From Pictodentalium vernedei (Eukaryota > Mollusca > Scaphopoda > Dentaliida > Dentaliidae), in contig CM062297.1 in the NCBI GenBank assembly GCA_031216915.1, positions 831,745,337 through 831,809,336 of the forward strand: DNA of 64,000 nucleotides, written 5' to 3'. Position 1 is the first letter of the stretch, and each line of letters starts with the position of its first letter. The notes beneath the pieces are model-generated. The model did not search any database, was not told where the DNA came from, and saw only the letters and a program-made list of their open reading frames with translations. Below are positions 10,194 through 19,977 of this stretch, piece by piece. The position numbers and the translations under genes were made by a program.

Positions 10194-10488
10194 ATTAATT
10201 ATCAAGATAGAGAATGTTTGAGACGAAATCGAACGCAGTTGGTAGGTAACATAAATGAGAGCAATTTATTAAATATATTAGATCGATTGGAAATGACAAC
10301 ATCCGTAATATTGACTTCAGAAATGGTTAAAAAAACAGGGAAGAACGATGAAAGATTGCGTGAGATATTTACTAGATACGTAAACATATAGAGGAGAAAC
10401 GGCTTTTGAAGAACTTATTATTGCTATGTTGAATCTTGGTTTAGACATGGATGAGTGTTTTAAGAATGTTAAACCAAAACAAAAATAA
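10194..10488 (+). pseudogene. CARD (caspase-recruitment, death-fold) protein
   Basis: A frame from about 10194 (ATT where ATG is expected) reads CLRRNRTQLVGNI, LLNILDRLE, VILTSEMVKK and DERLREIFTRYV. After a frameshift near 10390 it reads RGETAFEELIIAMLNLG, ending at TAA 10486. This is the six-helix CARD signature: an L-R-x-N-R start, an L-T-x-E/D-x-V/I block, D/E-x-x-R-x-x-L/I, then RG-x-x-AF-x-x-L/F followed by AL. The total of about 97 residues is one CARD with little else. CARDs bind other CARDs in apoptosome and inflammasome signalling, so a virus-like element carrying one may block or hijack host death signalling; that is inference. It lies directly after the capsid gene and is the last rightward gene. 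Confidence 0.75.
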
Positions 10489-10500
10489 AAAGTAATAAAA

Positions 10501-10560
10501 ACAAAGTATAATTGGATTTTGAGAATAAATCAATGTCTCAAAAATCCAATTATATTTTGT
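10501..10560. terminator. Hairpin at the convergence of the two Polinton gene blocks
   Basis: An inverted repeat of 24/25 bases (starting ACAAAGTATAATTGG, ending CCAATTATATTTTGT) flanks an 11-base loop at 10525-10535, with one mismatch and one bulge. It sits exactly between the last rightward gene and the last leftward gene and is followed by a T-tract at 10600-10626. A role in bidirectional 3'-end formation is inferred from position. Confidence 0.6.
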
Positions 10561-10637
10561 TTTTGGAGTTGTCTCCCCACATCACAAAAAGTGATTATTT
10601 TATTTATTTATTTTTTTTTTTTTTTTGCTTTTTGCAC

Positions 10638-11999
10638 TCACTGTTTGTTTGGGGGGTCCAGTTCGATCAACAGAGAGACCACTGAAGTGGCAGCTTGAGG
10701 ATTATTGGTTTTCGTCTTGAAATTGATCCTATCCCCCGTCTGCGCCTTGAGATGTGTACTGAAGATGCTATCGTTCGAATATTGCTTCTTCGTCTTTTCG
10801 ACACTGTAACTCTTTTCACATTCCACATCGTTCACCGCGAGATTGACGATTGCTTTTTCGCTCAAGTCCATAGACGTTAGACTCATTCAAATGATATCGC
10901 CTCCCACAGGCATGGGATATCTTATCAGACCGTGCAATGGTCCGCTACCCCATTTCCAAAAGACCATTCGGCTTTCCCTCATCTAATGCATCGCTCTCCT
11001 CGGCCCAGATAGTGATCAATTGTCTGGCGTATTTTATCTTTTCCACGATGGAGATCAGATTGCAGGCATCCATCATGTGAGTGGGATCCGGCAGATTCGT
11101 GAGTGCGTACCCTCCCATGTCTATATTGCCTTCCATCATATCACCTTTTCTCTAAACCGTATTTTCTTCCAAGGACTTTCTACTGACTGCACTGGAATCG
11201 TATTCCACCTCGTCATCGAGACCGAATAGTTCGTAACCGTTCTTGTTCTTGTTGATGCCGGCCTCCATTTTTCCTCCAGATTGTTTGTTCAGATATAAGT
11301 CGGCGACTTGAAATTCCAGATAGGATTAAGAATCCTGTATGGCAGAATCCACGTAGCCTTTGTTCACTGCCATCGAGTCTTTGTCCATATCGTCGATTGC
11401 AGACAGATTCAATATCTTATTGAATCTCGCATCCATATCCGATTTCATTTCTAGCTCATCGACGTTATTCTTTCTCAGTTCCAAGTCTACATATTGTTTG
11501 GTTGCCACATCCTTGGGATTTGTGGGATCGAGTACATTAAATATCGTGTTAAAATTTGCGTTCAATTCAGGCTGCATCACTTTAGAACGTAGCGATCTCT
11601 CAGATGTTTACTGAATCCCCCGTGAGCGTCGTCCGCATATCTTTTAGAGGCAACATCGGTCGAATCTCTAGGATCCACTACATTCACCACTCATTTAGAT
11701 TTTAAGTCGAGATCGTCCACCATGACTTTATTCACGTAATTATCTCTCATTATCTGCTGGAAATTTTTGGCTCCTCTATCGCCGTATTTTTTAGTCGCGG
11801 TATCCGACTGATTGGTCGGTTTGGGAAGATTGTATATTTTCTTATTGTTTAAATTTAAAGGTTCTTGTCCAGGTTCATATCTTTGACTGTATCGTTCGTC
11901 CAATTTGGCAATGTTATCAACAATTTCGACTGTGGTTCTTCTTTTCTTTGTAGAGGAACTTTCATTATCGACAGCGCGACCGAATTAATCGACTGTCAT
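10638..11999 (-). pseudogene. Phage-tail-fibre-like Polinton protein
   Basis: Minus-strand reading starts at ATG 11999 and ends at TAA 10638, with several stops (one at codon 5) and frameshifts. After a short basic N-terminus come at least five repeats built on a beta-strand plus ATKxYVD pattern: NKKIYNLPKPTNQSDTATKK, then VVDPRDSTDVASKRYAD, IFNVLDPTNPKDVATKQYVD, KGYVDSAI, and MGGYALTNLPDPTHMMDACN. These are the shaft repeats of bacteriophage tail/head fibres. The C-terminus (about 10640-10900) reads HGLIRYPMP, then AQTGDRINFKTKTNN and SVVSLLIELD, resembling a beta-sandwich head. This order suggests a receptor-binding spike or fibre of the virion. Distal part truncated or absent: none evident. 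Confidence 0.75.
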
Positions 12000-12127
12000 G
12001 TTTTGCTTTGTTTTGTTTTTTATTATTTAAAATTAAATATTTTTTTTTATTATTTTTAATTAATGCAACCAAAATTTTTTTTATTATATCTCTCTCTCTC
12101 TATATATATACCAAAAAACAATTTTCT
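12000..12127. other. T-rich spacer with (CT)n/(TA)n microsatellite
   Basis: Spacer between the fibre-like and protease genes. It contains a CT run then a TA run at about 12090-12112. No gene. Confidence 0.6.
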
Positions 12128-12559
12128 TTAATGTAAATCGTTCAGAATATCTTGAAAGTGATCTCCGTCCGACCATCTCTTGAGAACAAAGAGGCATAGA
12201 TGACCGCAAAACACTCGATCCGGTACTTGCACTCGTTCGGTATTGTAAATAACTGACGTTAAATAGTTCCTTATTTCTATCGGTGGTGAGATTCCATAGC
12301 TATCAAAATAATATTTTTTATTCCGATTCGAAAACTATGTGACCCAATGCGTGCCCTCACCTCCGATATCATCCAAATTCAAAATTCCACATTCTGAATC
12401 ACAGTCTTTTTTTCATGGTAAGGCATCTCTAGAAAACTCACCTCGAAAATGTTTGATTTTTAAATCTTTTGCCACTTTCAATAAATCAATGTTGGATAGG
12501 GGTTCATTGGGTAAGACGACACCTTCTACGGATATGCATTTTATATTCTTCTTATTCAT
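12128..12559 (-). pseudogene. Adenain-like cysteine protease (Polinton PRO), two stops
   Basis: Minus-strand frame from ATG 12559 to TAA 12128, 143 codons, which is the usual length. It contains CGILNLDD, GGEGTHWV (catalytic His, near 12345), YYFDSYG (catalytic Asp) and CGHLCLF (catalytic Cys, near 12200), so the triad order H-D-C of adenovirus-type proteases is complete. In-frame stops occur near 12415 and just after the His motif near 12335. In Polintons this enzyme matures capsid proteins. It lies between the fibre-like gene and PolB. Apart from the two stops the domain is well preserved. Confidence 0.88.
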
Positions 12560-12656
12560 AATATGTTTTTTTTATTTTTGTTTCTTTTTTATTTATTATT
12601 TTTTTTTCTCTATTCTTTTTGCTTTATTTATAAAAACTTACGAGTGTTTTTTTAAC
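12560..12656. other. T-rich spacer between protease and PolB
   Basis: Low-complexity T-rich sequence; no gene seen. Confidence 0.5.
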
Positions 12657-14591
12657 TTATGACATTTCAACGTCTTCAGTCTCTCGATTTTGTTGAAATG
12701 TCGCGGAATAATGTCCAAGTGCGAAAGTGTGTATTTTGTCCTCGCATATAATTCTCTTATTGTCATCGGCAGTCAATGCAATCTTATTGATTTCTTTGGT
12801 GTACATCTCATGCTTTTCGCTTTGAATCGTAGCCATTCTTTTTATACGCTGTCGAACCTTCAAAAAGACAGTCTTTATTCTCTTCAAAAGTTGTGTTTTT
12901 ATTCGTCACACACGCTTGAATGCCTTTTCATCTCTTGATCACTTCACCATCGATTAGATAAGAGTACAATTTAAGTCTCGAACCCACGAATTCGGTGATT
13001 TGTCTTCCACCGCTCTCGTCTTTAAATTTACCCGACACCTTTTTATTGACACCCTTTGGAATCTTAGACGGGTGATCATCGGGATAATTACTCGTGTCGA
13101 ACCATTCATTCACGTCTGACACTATGTCCTCATAAATGTCCTTAGCCTCTATTTCGTAAGCTAAACTGTCTGTGTCGCTGAACAATAGTTTAGCTTTCGA
13201 ATCGAATTTCGCTTTGACGTAATCATAGTGAAACTCATACATCAACTGCTTGCTAATGTCTAAGATGATCGCTCCGAGATAACAGGGTTCATCGAATCTT
13301 AGATGCGTCTTTTGCATGTGCACGGCCACTAGATTTTCATCAAATATGGTTCTATGTTGATAATTGGGTTTCACATTTAATTTTCTAGACTTCTCTTCAG
13401 ACGTGACCAGTTGAACGTTAGTTCTATTCCTAATTCCATAGATTTCCCAAACACGCAATTGTTCATGAGTCTGAAGAAATATTTCTTGAAGTTGCTCTCG
13501 GTCTGCATTCTTAAATTCGTGTTGAGATCGATGTATTTTTTCATCCAAGGCTCCTCATCGAATGGAATGATTTAATGCACGTCGATCAATTTCATTCCGC
13601 TATCGATGTAATGTTTCAGATTTTCGCAGTAGACCAGATACTTGTGTTTGAGATTTAAATTAGGAACGAGTTTTTCGACACCATTCACTTCTATTCGTTC
13701 GGGAGCTAGCGGATAATCATTGTGTGAATCGTGTAACGTTTCCGGATAGTCCAAATCAACCTCCTGAATACAAGGATAAAAGTCTCTCCATTTTTCTTTT
13801 TCTTCCAACGTTTCGACCCATTTGAAATTTCCGATCGGTAAAGGATGACTCAGAGCCCAACCGTACAAATTATTAGCGTCCCAATAATGTATGTATTTAT
13901 TCGGTTTTTCCGAATCGAAACCTTTTCCCATGTGATAATTATTAGCTTCAGCATATCTAGTAGAAATCATAGAGACACCACCCCTCACAGCTTTTTCGAA
14001 CATGAGCAACATGTCTACGTCCATTAATAATTCCAATCGAATCTCGGTCGTTTTTAAGAGAGCGTCCCAAGCGAGTCCGGGTGCAGAGAAATACCAAGCC
14101 GGATCTAGGTCGTAATGTCGACGACACACTCGTCGAAAATTTTCGAACACATCAGCCAAGAGAAGCACGTCATTTTTTCAAATAGAGGTCGTGATATTCT
14201 CTCATGGATTTCAAGTCAAATAATGTCCACACTTTTTGCGCATGTTTGTAATCATCATCGGAAATGTAAGACTGGTATAATTTTGAATAAAAATCTTCTT
14301 TGGGAGGTAAAGCAATGTCGTCGAATTTTTCGAGATCACTCATATAATCGTGAGGATAGACGCCTTTCCTCAACATAATGTCCACCAATTCTCGTCGATC
14401 ATTAAAATGTTTACTGATGATTTTAAACTTCTCCCTATTCAAACTGTTGTCTAATTTTGCCAGACGGGTTGACATAAATTTATAACTATCGATGAAACGT
14501 ATCTCTCTATGGATGGGACTCGTTTTCTCAATCAAACCATCGATGACTCTCTTTTTATCGACGACTTTACATTTAGTGAATGAAATGTATA

Positions 14592-16081
14592 CTCGCCCAA
14601 AAAAGAAAGTGTGCATTGCAGAAATTGATCAAACTCCCAAAAAATAATTTCGTAGATGTAAAGAGTGTTAACCTGTTCATGAATAAGTTATATTGAACAC
14701 AAAAACAGCTTTCCCAGTTAAAATTGCATTAACGTTAAATGACGTGCTGCACGTTTGTGAAAAGGCAGGTTTTGCACGTGGAGAGTCTGAAAATTCATGC
14801 AGCAGAGTGAATCTTTAGGTATTTAAACACTAAAGTAAGGCCTTCCTATCGTTCACATTCAAACTTGCGCTGCTGTTAAAACGACTCCACATCCACATTA
14901 GCATGCCAAGATTGACAATGAATCAACGTCTCCTTGCCCTGGGTATGATTAGAGCTGGCAGAACACACAGAGAGGTTGCCCAGCATTTGAACTGCCACCA
15001 TAACACTGTAGACAGGCTAGTCCATCGACATGCACAACATGATGACGTTCGAGACCGACCCCGCTCCGGGAGACCCCGAGTTACAACCCCTGCACAAGAT
15101 CGGTATATCCGTGTCGTCCATCTCCGGAAACGGCAACGACGACAGCCAGGAACATCCCTAACCTGAGACGGATACATCCTCAAACAGTAATCAACCGGCT
15201 GAGAGAATACGGCTTACCTGCAATTCGTCCGATTTTGACGTTACGTCATCGTCGTGCTCGACTGCAGTGGTGTAGACAACATCTCAGGCATCCCTTACAC
15301 TGGTGGCGACGTGTTTTATTCACAGATGAATGTCGTTTCCATCTTTCATTATCAGATGGCCGCCAGAGAGTGTACAGACCTCGACACGAACGCTACGCAC
15401 ATCCATGTGTCGTGGAGCGAAACCGTTATGGGGGAGGGTCTCTCATGGTGTGGGGTGGCATCACTGCCCGTAACAGAACTGAGCTGGTCATTATTGATGG
15501 CAATCTCAATGCAGCCAGATATCGTGATGAAGTGCTTACACCTGTTGTTGTCCCATTTCTGCAACGTCACGTCATTCTACAACAGGACAACGCCCGACCC
15601 CACGCAGCTCGTGTTCTTCAACAGTATCTGCAGCAACAACAAGTGGATGTTCTTCCCTGGCCCGCAAATTCGCCCGATATCTCACCCATTGAGCCCGTGT
15701 GGGACGAAATGAAACGTCAGCTACGCCGGCTTCCCCATGCACCGTCAACGCTTGTGGAACTCCAAAGACAGCTTATCAGAATATGGAACAACATCCCACA
15801 ACACTTCCATGCTAACTTGTTCGCTTCCATGAGGCGTAGATGCACAGCAGCAGTCGATGCAGACGGAGGTCATACCAGATAATGAGTGTGTGACTTTTGT
15901 GTTTGACGCTGAGTGTCTCTGACTCTCCATGGCACCAAGAGCATTCGTCGAAGCGTAATGAAATTTCTCGTGTTGATCACAATTGATTCATCTGTGATTG
16001 AATAAAATTTCCATGAATGAAAATGATAGATATCTTTTTTAGTGTTATTTTTTAGCATGCCCACTTTCTTTTTTGGGAGAG
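14592..16081 (+). mobile_element. Tc1-type transposon nested in the polymerase gene
   Basis: A 1,490-bp element with terminal inverted repeats CTCGCCCAAAAAAGAAAGTG on the left and, read inward, CTCTCCCAAAAAAGAAAGTG on the right (19 of 20 identical). It is flanked by the TA duplications 14590-14591 and 16082-16083. The PolB reading frame closes exactly when the element and one TA are ignored, so it arrived after the Polinton. Its own gene is nearly intact, so it is younger than the host element. Confidence 0.96.
14903..15882 (+). pseudogene. Tc1 transposase, DD34E, one frameshift
   Basis: ATG 14903 opens MPRLTMNQRLLALGMIRAGR, a helix-turn-helix paired-like DNA-binding region with REVAQHLNCHHNTV. 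A basic AT-hook-like GRPR motif follows (RSGRPRV). A single frameshift between about 15150 and 15170 shifts to the frame that holds the catalytic domain: FTDECRF (first Asp), LQQDNARPH (second Asp), and SPDISPIEPVWDE with Glu 34 residues after the second Asp. The end HTR and TAA at 15880 are normal. The total length of about 330 residues is normal for Tc1. All three catalytic residues survive, so only one lesion separates it from an intact gene. Confidence 0.93.
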
Positions 16082-17735
16082 TATATTTTTCATCGTTTTG
16101 CGCGATGCAATTCAACTCCTCCTCGCAAACACCCTTATTTTTTCACGAACAAGTGACTGTCGTAACCCGAGAGATTGTGAAATATCACCGGATAGAATTG
16201 AGCGTCTCGAAATCTCAAATTACATTTGTTGTGAGCAGCGCCGTGAAACAGACCGGTGTAGTGATCGTGATCTCTAACTTTTTTTTTTATTATTTTCACA
16301 ATTATTAGCAAATATTTGTCTACAGATGTGACATTCGGTGGTTTCGTTGTATTCTCGCTGTTGCTCTGGCGTGATGATCATGTCTTTAGGTTTTTAAATT
16401 TGTCGTATAATATTTGAATTTTCAATTCTAACTCTTATACGAATCTTTGAGCCACACCGTCATCATCTGAACGTTTGGTATAGACGAATGGACCTGACGT
16501 TTCTCGATCGTCGAAAGAACATTTCACATAATAACAATAGCCCGAAGGTACATGCTTTTGATATTAATCACCATAACTCCTACGCTCGTCGGGCTGGCAA
16601 GAATTCACTTTCTTTGTGAAACATTCGAAATCGGCGTAGATGACAAATGGTGGTTCTAATCTTTTTTTGTAGTTGCGAAAATCCACGTAAGTGTTAGGTT
16701 TAGGCATTTCGACGGCAACGTCGTGCTTTTCGCTGCAATATTCCTGATGACGCATCAACGATTCTTGACTACGGAAAGAATTCATGCAGTTAAAACAAAA
16801 AAAATCTCCCACACTTATGATTACTAATCTGCTTCCACAACAATTGACTCATTTCTTTAACCCAGCAATAATGTTGATTGTCACCCTCTGAAATTAATAA
16901 CAAATTAACAATCTTTTCTCTCTCTTTGTGTGAAGTCAGTCTGAGAGGATAGACTACTCCTTCTTATCGTCTCCCTCGCATCCCAAGATGTTCACGGCCA
17001 CGGTGGGATTTAGCTTTTCGAAATCTCCGATATCTTTCAACCGCGCTGGGAAAGATACTCCCGTCCAATCGAAATTTTTACAAGTCTCTGAGTACTTGGA
17101 AACTCTCTGAGCATCCTTTTCTACGGGATACAAGGCCGATGTGATCGCCTATTTGAAACACTCGTTATCATCTCATTTTGCATGTTGATCACGGCTTGTT
17201 TTTCAAATATGAAATAAGGTAAATTTATGTAGGAAGATGCTTTCAAAGGATCGTGTCCATCCACGTTAACCTGAAGATTCAATATGTTCTCGAACGTCCA
17301 ATTACGTCCCTTGTTTTGAAAAGTAGCCATAGATTCCATCATTTTGTCTTTCATTACTTTATAAACGTCAACTAATTCGTCATCTCTGAACACAATCTCG
17401 TTTTTAGATCAGAAAAATGCCTCTTGTTCCAGGATCTTACCCGTTTGCAGGTCGACCTTTTTCATCAGACAATACAAGATCATTCTTATTTTTAAACTCT
17501 TACCTATGTGTTTTTGAATTACGTTCAACACTCTATCCTTCATCCGTTCCATGAACGATTCAGGATCGATTTTTTTCATGAGACCAGGCTTCACGACGAA
17601 AGTTTTAAACCATCCTTTGATGGCTTCATCTTGTTCTATCAAAATTGATGATGATTTTTTCGACGCTTCGATCATGATATCCATTATAGCATCGAGATCC
17701 TTATTTCCATTCACCGCTCCATTGATTGCATCCAT

Positions 17736-17922
17736 CGTTTTTTTTTTCTAACAAATCATCATCTCGAACCGCATCACTTTTCATTTTTTTTATTATTCTC
17801 TTTCGAAACCTTCTGTCACTCCACCACTTTTCGTTTAATGGCTATCTTCTTCTTAGTTTTCTCAGTCGTCTGTTGACATTCTTTTTTTTTGTCGTCGCTA
17901 TCTTCTCATGCTTTTTTGCGAT
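17736..17922. other. Degenerate segment between PolB and SAP-like gene
   Basis: The minus-strand reading is Lys/Arg-rich with several stops. It may be the lost end of the SAP-like gene or the basic N-terminus of PolB. No domain is readable. Confidence 0.4.
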
Positions 17923-18222
17923 TCAAGTTGTTTTTGTCACTACCGCATATCTTTCGTCCATTCCCTTTCCGTCGAGCAAATGACTTATGCATTCTTTTTT
18001 CATGTATTTAACACCTTTCAATTTCAACGACTGACACACTTTGGCTTGTAATTTCACCAGTGATAGATCACAGGTCTCCTCGCACACGGCTTCGATCAAT
18101 CGTTCTTTAGTTTTGTAACGGTTATAATTTTCAATTCCTAGATTTCTACCATACTTTTTCAACTCAGATTTGGTAGAAAAATATAATTTTTTTTCCGCGG
18201 TATGATTTTTTGTTTCTGGCAT
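17923..18222 (-). CDS. Small SAP/Rho-N-like protein
   Basis: A 99-residue frame from ATG 18222, preceded on the minus strand by an A-rich leader. Residues about 17-45 (KSELKKYGRNLGIENYNRYK, then TKERLIEAV) have the helix-turn-helix pattern of SAP/Rho-N-type nucleic-acid-binding modules. A second helical segment follows with CQSLKLKGVKYMKK. It may originally have continued into the basic region downstream, since the product ends where a frameshift is plausible. A DNA-binding accessory role in replication or packaging is inferred. Confidence 0.55.
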   Translation of the reverse strand: MPETKNHTAEKKLYFSTKSELKKYGRNLGIENYNRYKTKERLIEAVCEETCDLSLVKLQAKVCQSLKLKGVKYMKKECISHLLDGKGMDERYAVVTKTT

Positions 18223-18429
18223 TTTTTTTTTATTAATAAATAAATATTTATTTTAATTTTTTTTAAAAACAATTTTGTGAATTTTTAAACTTCTTATTAT
18301 ATATATATATTTTTTTTGTTTATTTTTTTTTCTTTAATGACAAAAAAAATATAGAAAAAAAAATTTAAAAAAATGAGTACTACTTCATGATAAATACTTT
18401 AATAAACTTTTCGAATTGAGATTTAAGAT

Positions 18430-18924
18430 CTATCTATAATGAACTAACTCTAACTTTTTTATCATATTTGCGTCCGTTATGAGCATGTTAACTTTAAAGC
18501 TATCCTTTTCCTGAGAGCTATCTTTTCCCCGCTGAAAAATCCATCGGAAAACTAGATTCACCCTCTCGAATCTTCGTTCTTCCACGATGTCCAGATTCAA
18601 TTTGTCGACGACTTCTTTGGAGACGTTCGGATATATATTACTCCCGTAGATTAGAGACAGATCATCTGCACCGAATTCTTTTATATTTTCCTTTAGAATG
18701 GTTAATAGATCGTCTTGACATTTGTACATTAAATCCAAGGCGGTCTCGTTCAATTTCAAAGGCAATGAAAATTTGTCGTATTCCTCTTTCAATCCACTCA
18801 TCACCACGTCCTTCAATTCGATGGCGTCGTGCCATTGTAGTCTATAAATTTTACTACTGAACTTTGAAAATCTCTCGATTCTCTTTAGTTTTAATGCTGA
18901 TTGTTTAGGTATTGACGATGTCAT
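18430..18924 (-). CDS. Uncharacterised Polinton protein, helical
   Basis: A 164-residue open frame from ATG 18924 to TAA 18430; it is the outermost leftward gene. The N-terminus is basic. The middle (about residues 45-115) predicts as long helices, including LKLNETALDLMYKCQDDLL and then NIKEFGADDLSLIYG. The arrangement of a long central helix between shorter ones, after a basic tail, is loosely reminiscent of a histone fold, but no diagnostic residues are present and I do not claim it. No stops, unlike most neighbours. Confidence 0.55.
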   Translation of the reverse strand: MTSSIPKQSALKLKRIERFSKFSSKIYRLQWHDAIELKDVVMSGLKEEYDKFSLPLKLNETALDLMYKCQDDLLTILKENIKEFGADDLSLIYGSNIYPNVSKEVVDKLNLDIVEERRFERVNLVFRWIFQRGKDSSQEKDSFKVNMLITDANMIKKLELVHYR

Positions 18925-19309
18925 GACTGATTATTTCTTTTTTATGATAATAATTGTTAATTGTAAAAAAAAACATTTTGGTGATTTTCAAAAAAATATT
19001 TTTGTGAATTGTTATACTTTTTATGATAATAAATATTAATTGTAAAAAAATTTTTTTTTTTTTTCTACTTCTTATTATATATATGTAAAAATAACAACTT
19101 TTTTTTGACAAGTTTTTTTTCTTCAATGACAAAATTTTTGTGAGTGTATTTTTTTTTTAATGATAATAATTGTTAATATAAAAACATATTTTTCTTGTTT
19201 TTTCTACTTCTTATTATTAAAATAATTTTTTGTCAAAAATTGTTTTGTAATTTTTCAATTTTATTTTTTGTGAATTATTAATTGTAAAATATTTTTTTAG
19301 GTACATATG
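18925..19309. other. T-rich leader of the leftward block
   Basis: Low-complexity T-rich sequence with imperfect repeats of 'cttattatatatat' and 'tttttctactt'; no gene. Confidence 0.6.
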
Positions 19310-19435
19310 GGTTTTCCTCTAGTCAGAAATATCTTGGGTTTTCCCCTAGTCAGAAATATCTTGGGGTTTCCCGTAGTCAGAAAATATCTTATTTGAGATT
19401 GATGCGCATTTCATGGGTTTTCTCCAGTCAGTAAT
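19310..19435. repeat. Right subterminal tandem repeat of the Polinton
   Basis: About three units of roughly 30 bp built on 'ctagtcagaaatatcttgg', with a fourth decayed unit near 19410. The left side of the element carries one inverted copy near 3690. Confidence 0.8.
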
Positions 19436-19439
19436 ATGT

Positions 19440-19977
19440 TGTTTTTTGAAAATCGGCGCGCATTCTGTCACCATTCATTCCCACAAATGATAAATAGCGA
19501 GCAAAATTATTCATTTTGACTTTCAAGTTCACTGAAGAATAACGGACGACACATACCGATCATAATTATACATTTCGCAAAGAAAAAACTCTTGCCTAAT
19601 TGGTTTATATTAAAGAGTTCATTCATGAGATTATAACAGTCCTTTCAGTAGAATAGAAACGATTAAAATTGTGTTTACCTAATTCAAATTATAAATTCAC
19701 ATCACGATCTAATTCGCATTATAATTCACATCACGATATACCTTGCTGTAGACAGTTATTTCGAGTACACTTTTCACACACTAAAATACAACCTTCAATA
19801 ATGTTAATACAATACTTTTAATTATCCAAAAATGATTGAAATACCTGTGCTTGCAATTATTTCGACTCACGCGTTTGAAAAAAAAAAATTTCTGAGAAAA
19901 AACAATTGATTCCATCGATCAAAAAAAAATAAATTATATCCATTTACATTTAAATATTAACCCTAAAAAATCTACTA
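19440..19977. other. A/T-rich segment between right subterminal repeat and TIR
   Basis: The left end has only about 50 bp between the inverted repeat and the subterminal motif, against over 500 bp here. No gene is seen. A short imperfect direct repeat 'aattcacatcacgat' occurs at about 19693 and 19721. It may be a small insertion of unknown type. Confidence 0.45.

Larger units (their letters stand above)
12657..17735 (-). pseudogene. Protein-primed family B DNA polymerase, split by a Tc1 insertion
   Basis: The minus-strand gene begins near ATG 17735 and ends at TAA 12657. In order: an N-terminal Polinton-specific region (NLQVNVDGHDPLKASSYI, near 17250), a finger-like FCFNCMNSF...HQEYC, exonuclease motif I YADFECF (near 16620), exonuclease motif II region FHNLSGYDSHLF (near 16160), polymerase motif A DANNLYGWALSHPLP (near 13870), motif B RLMNNCVFGKSME (near 13460) and motif C FSDTDS (near 13165). 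Motif B is only readable after a frame change on each side. A Tc1 element inserted at a TA (14590/16082) between a Lys-Tyr and the following coding sequence. There are several other frameshifts (near 12950, 13565, 14170, 16480, 16560, 16820, 17150) and a stop at 17410. The enzyme would have replicated the element from its inverted repeats. Confidence 0.9.

Noticed and set aside
12657..18222. Separate small genes (about eight minus-strand frames)
   Set aside because: All but the SAP-like frame are consecutive pieces of one polymerase gene, split by frameshifts and a Tc1 insertion.
19310..19435. CRISPR-like array
   Set aside because: Only three direct units without spacers of regular length, in a eukaryotic element.
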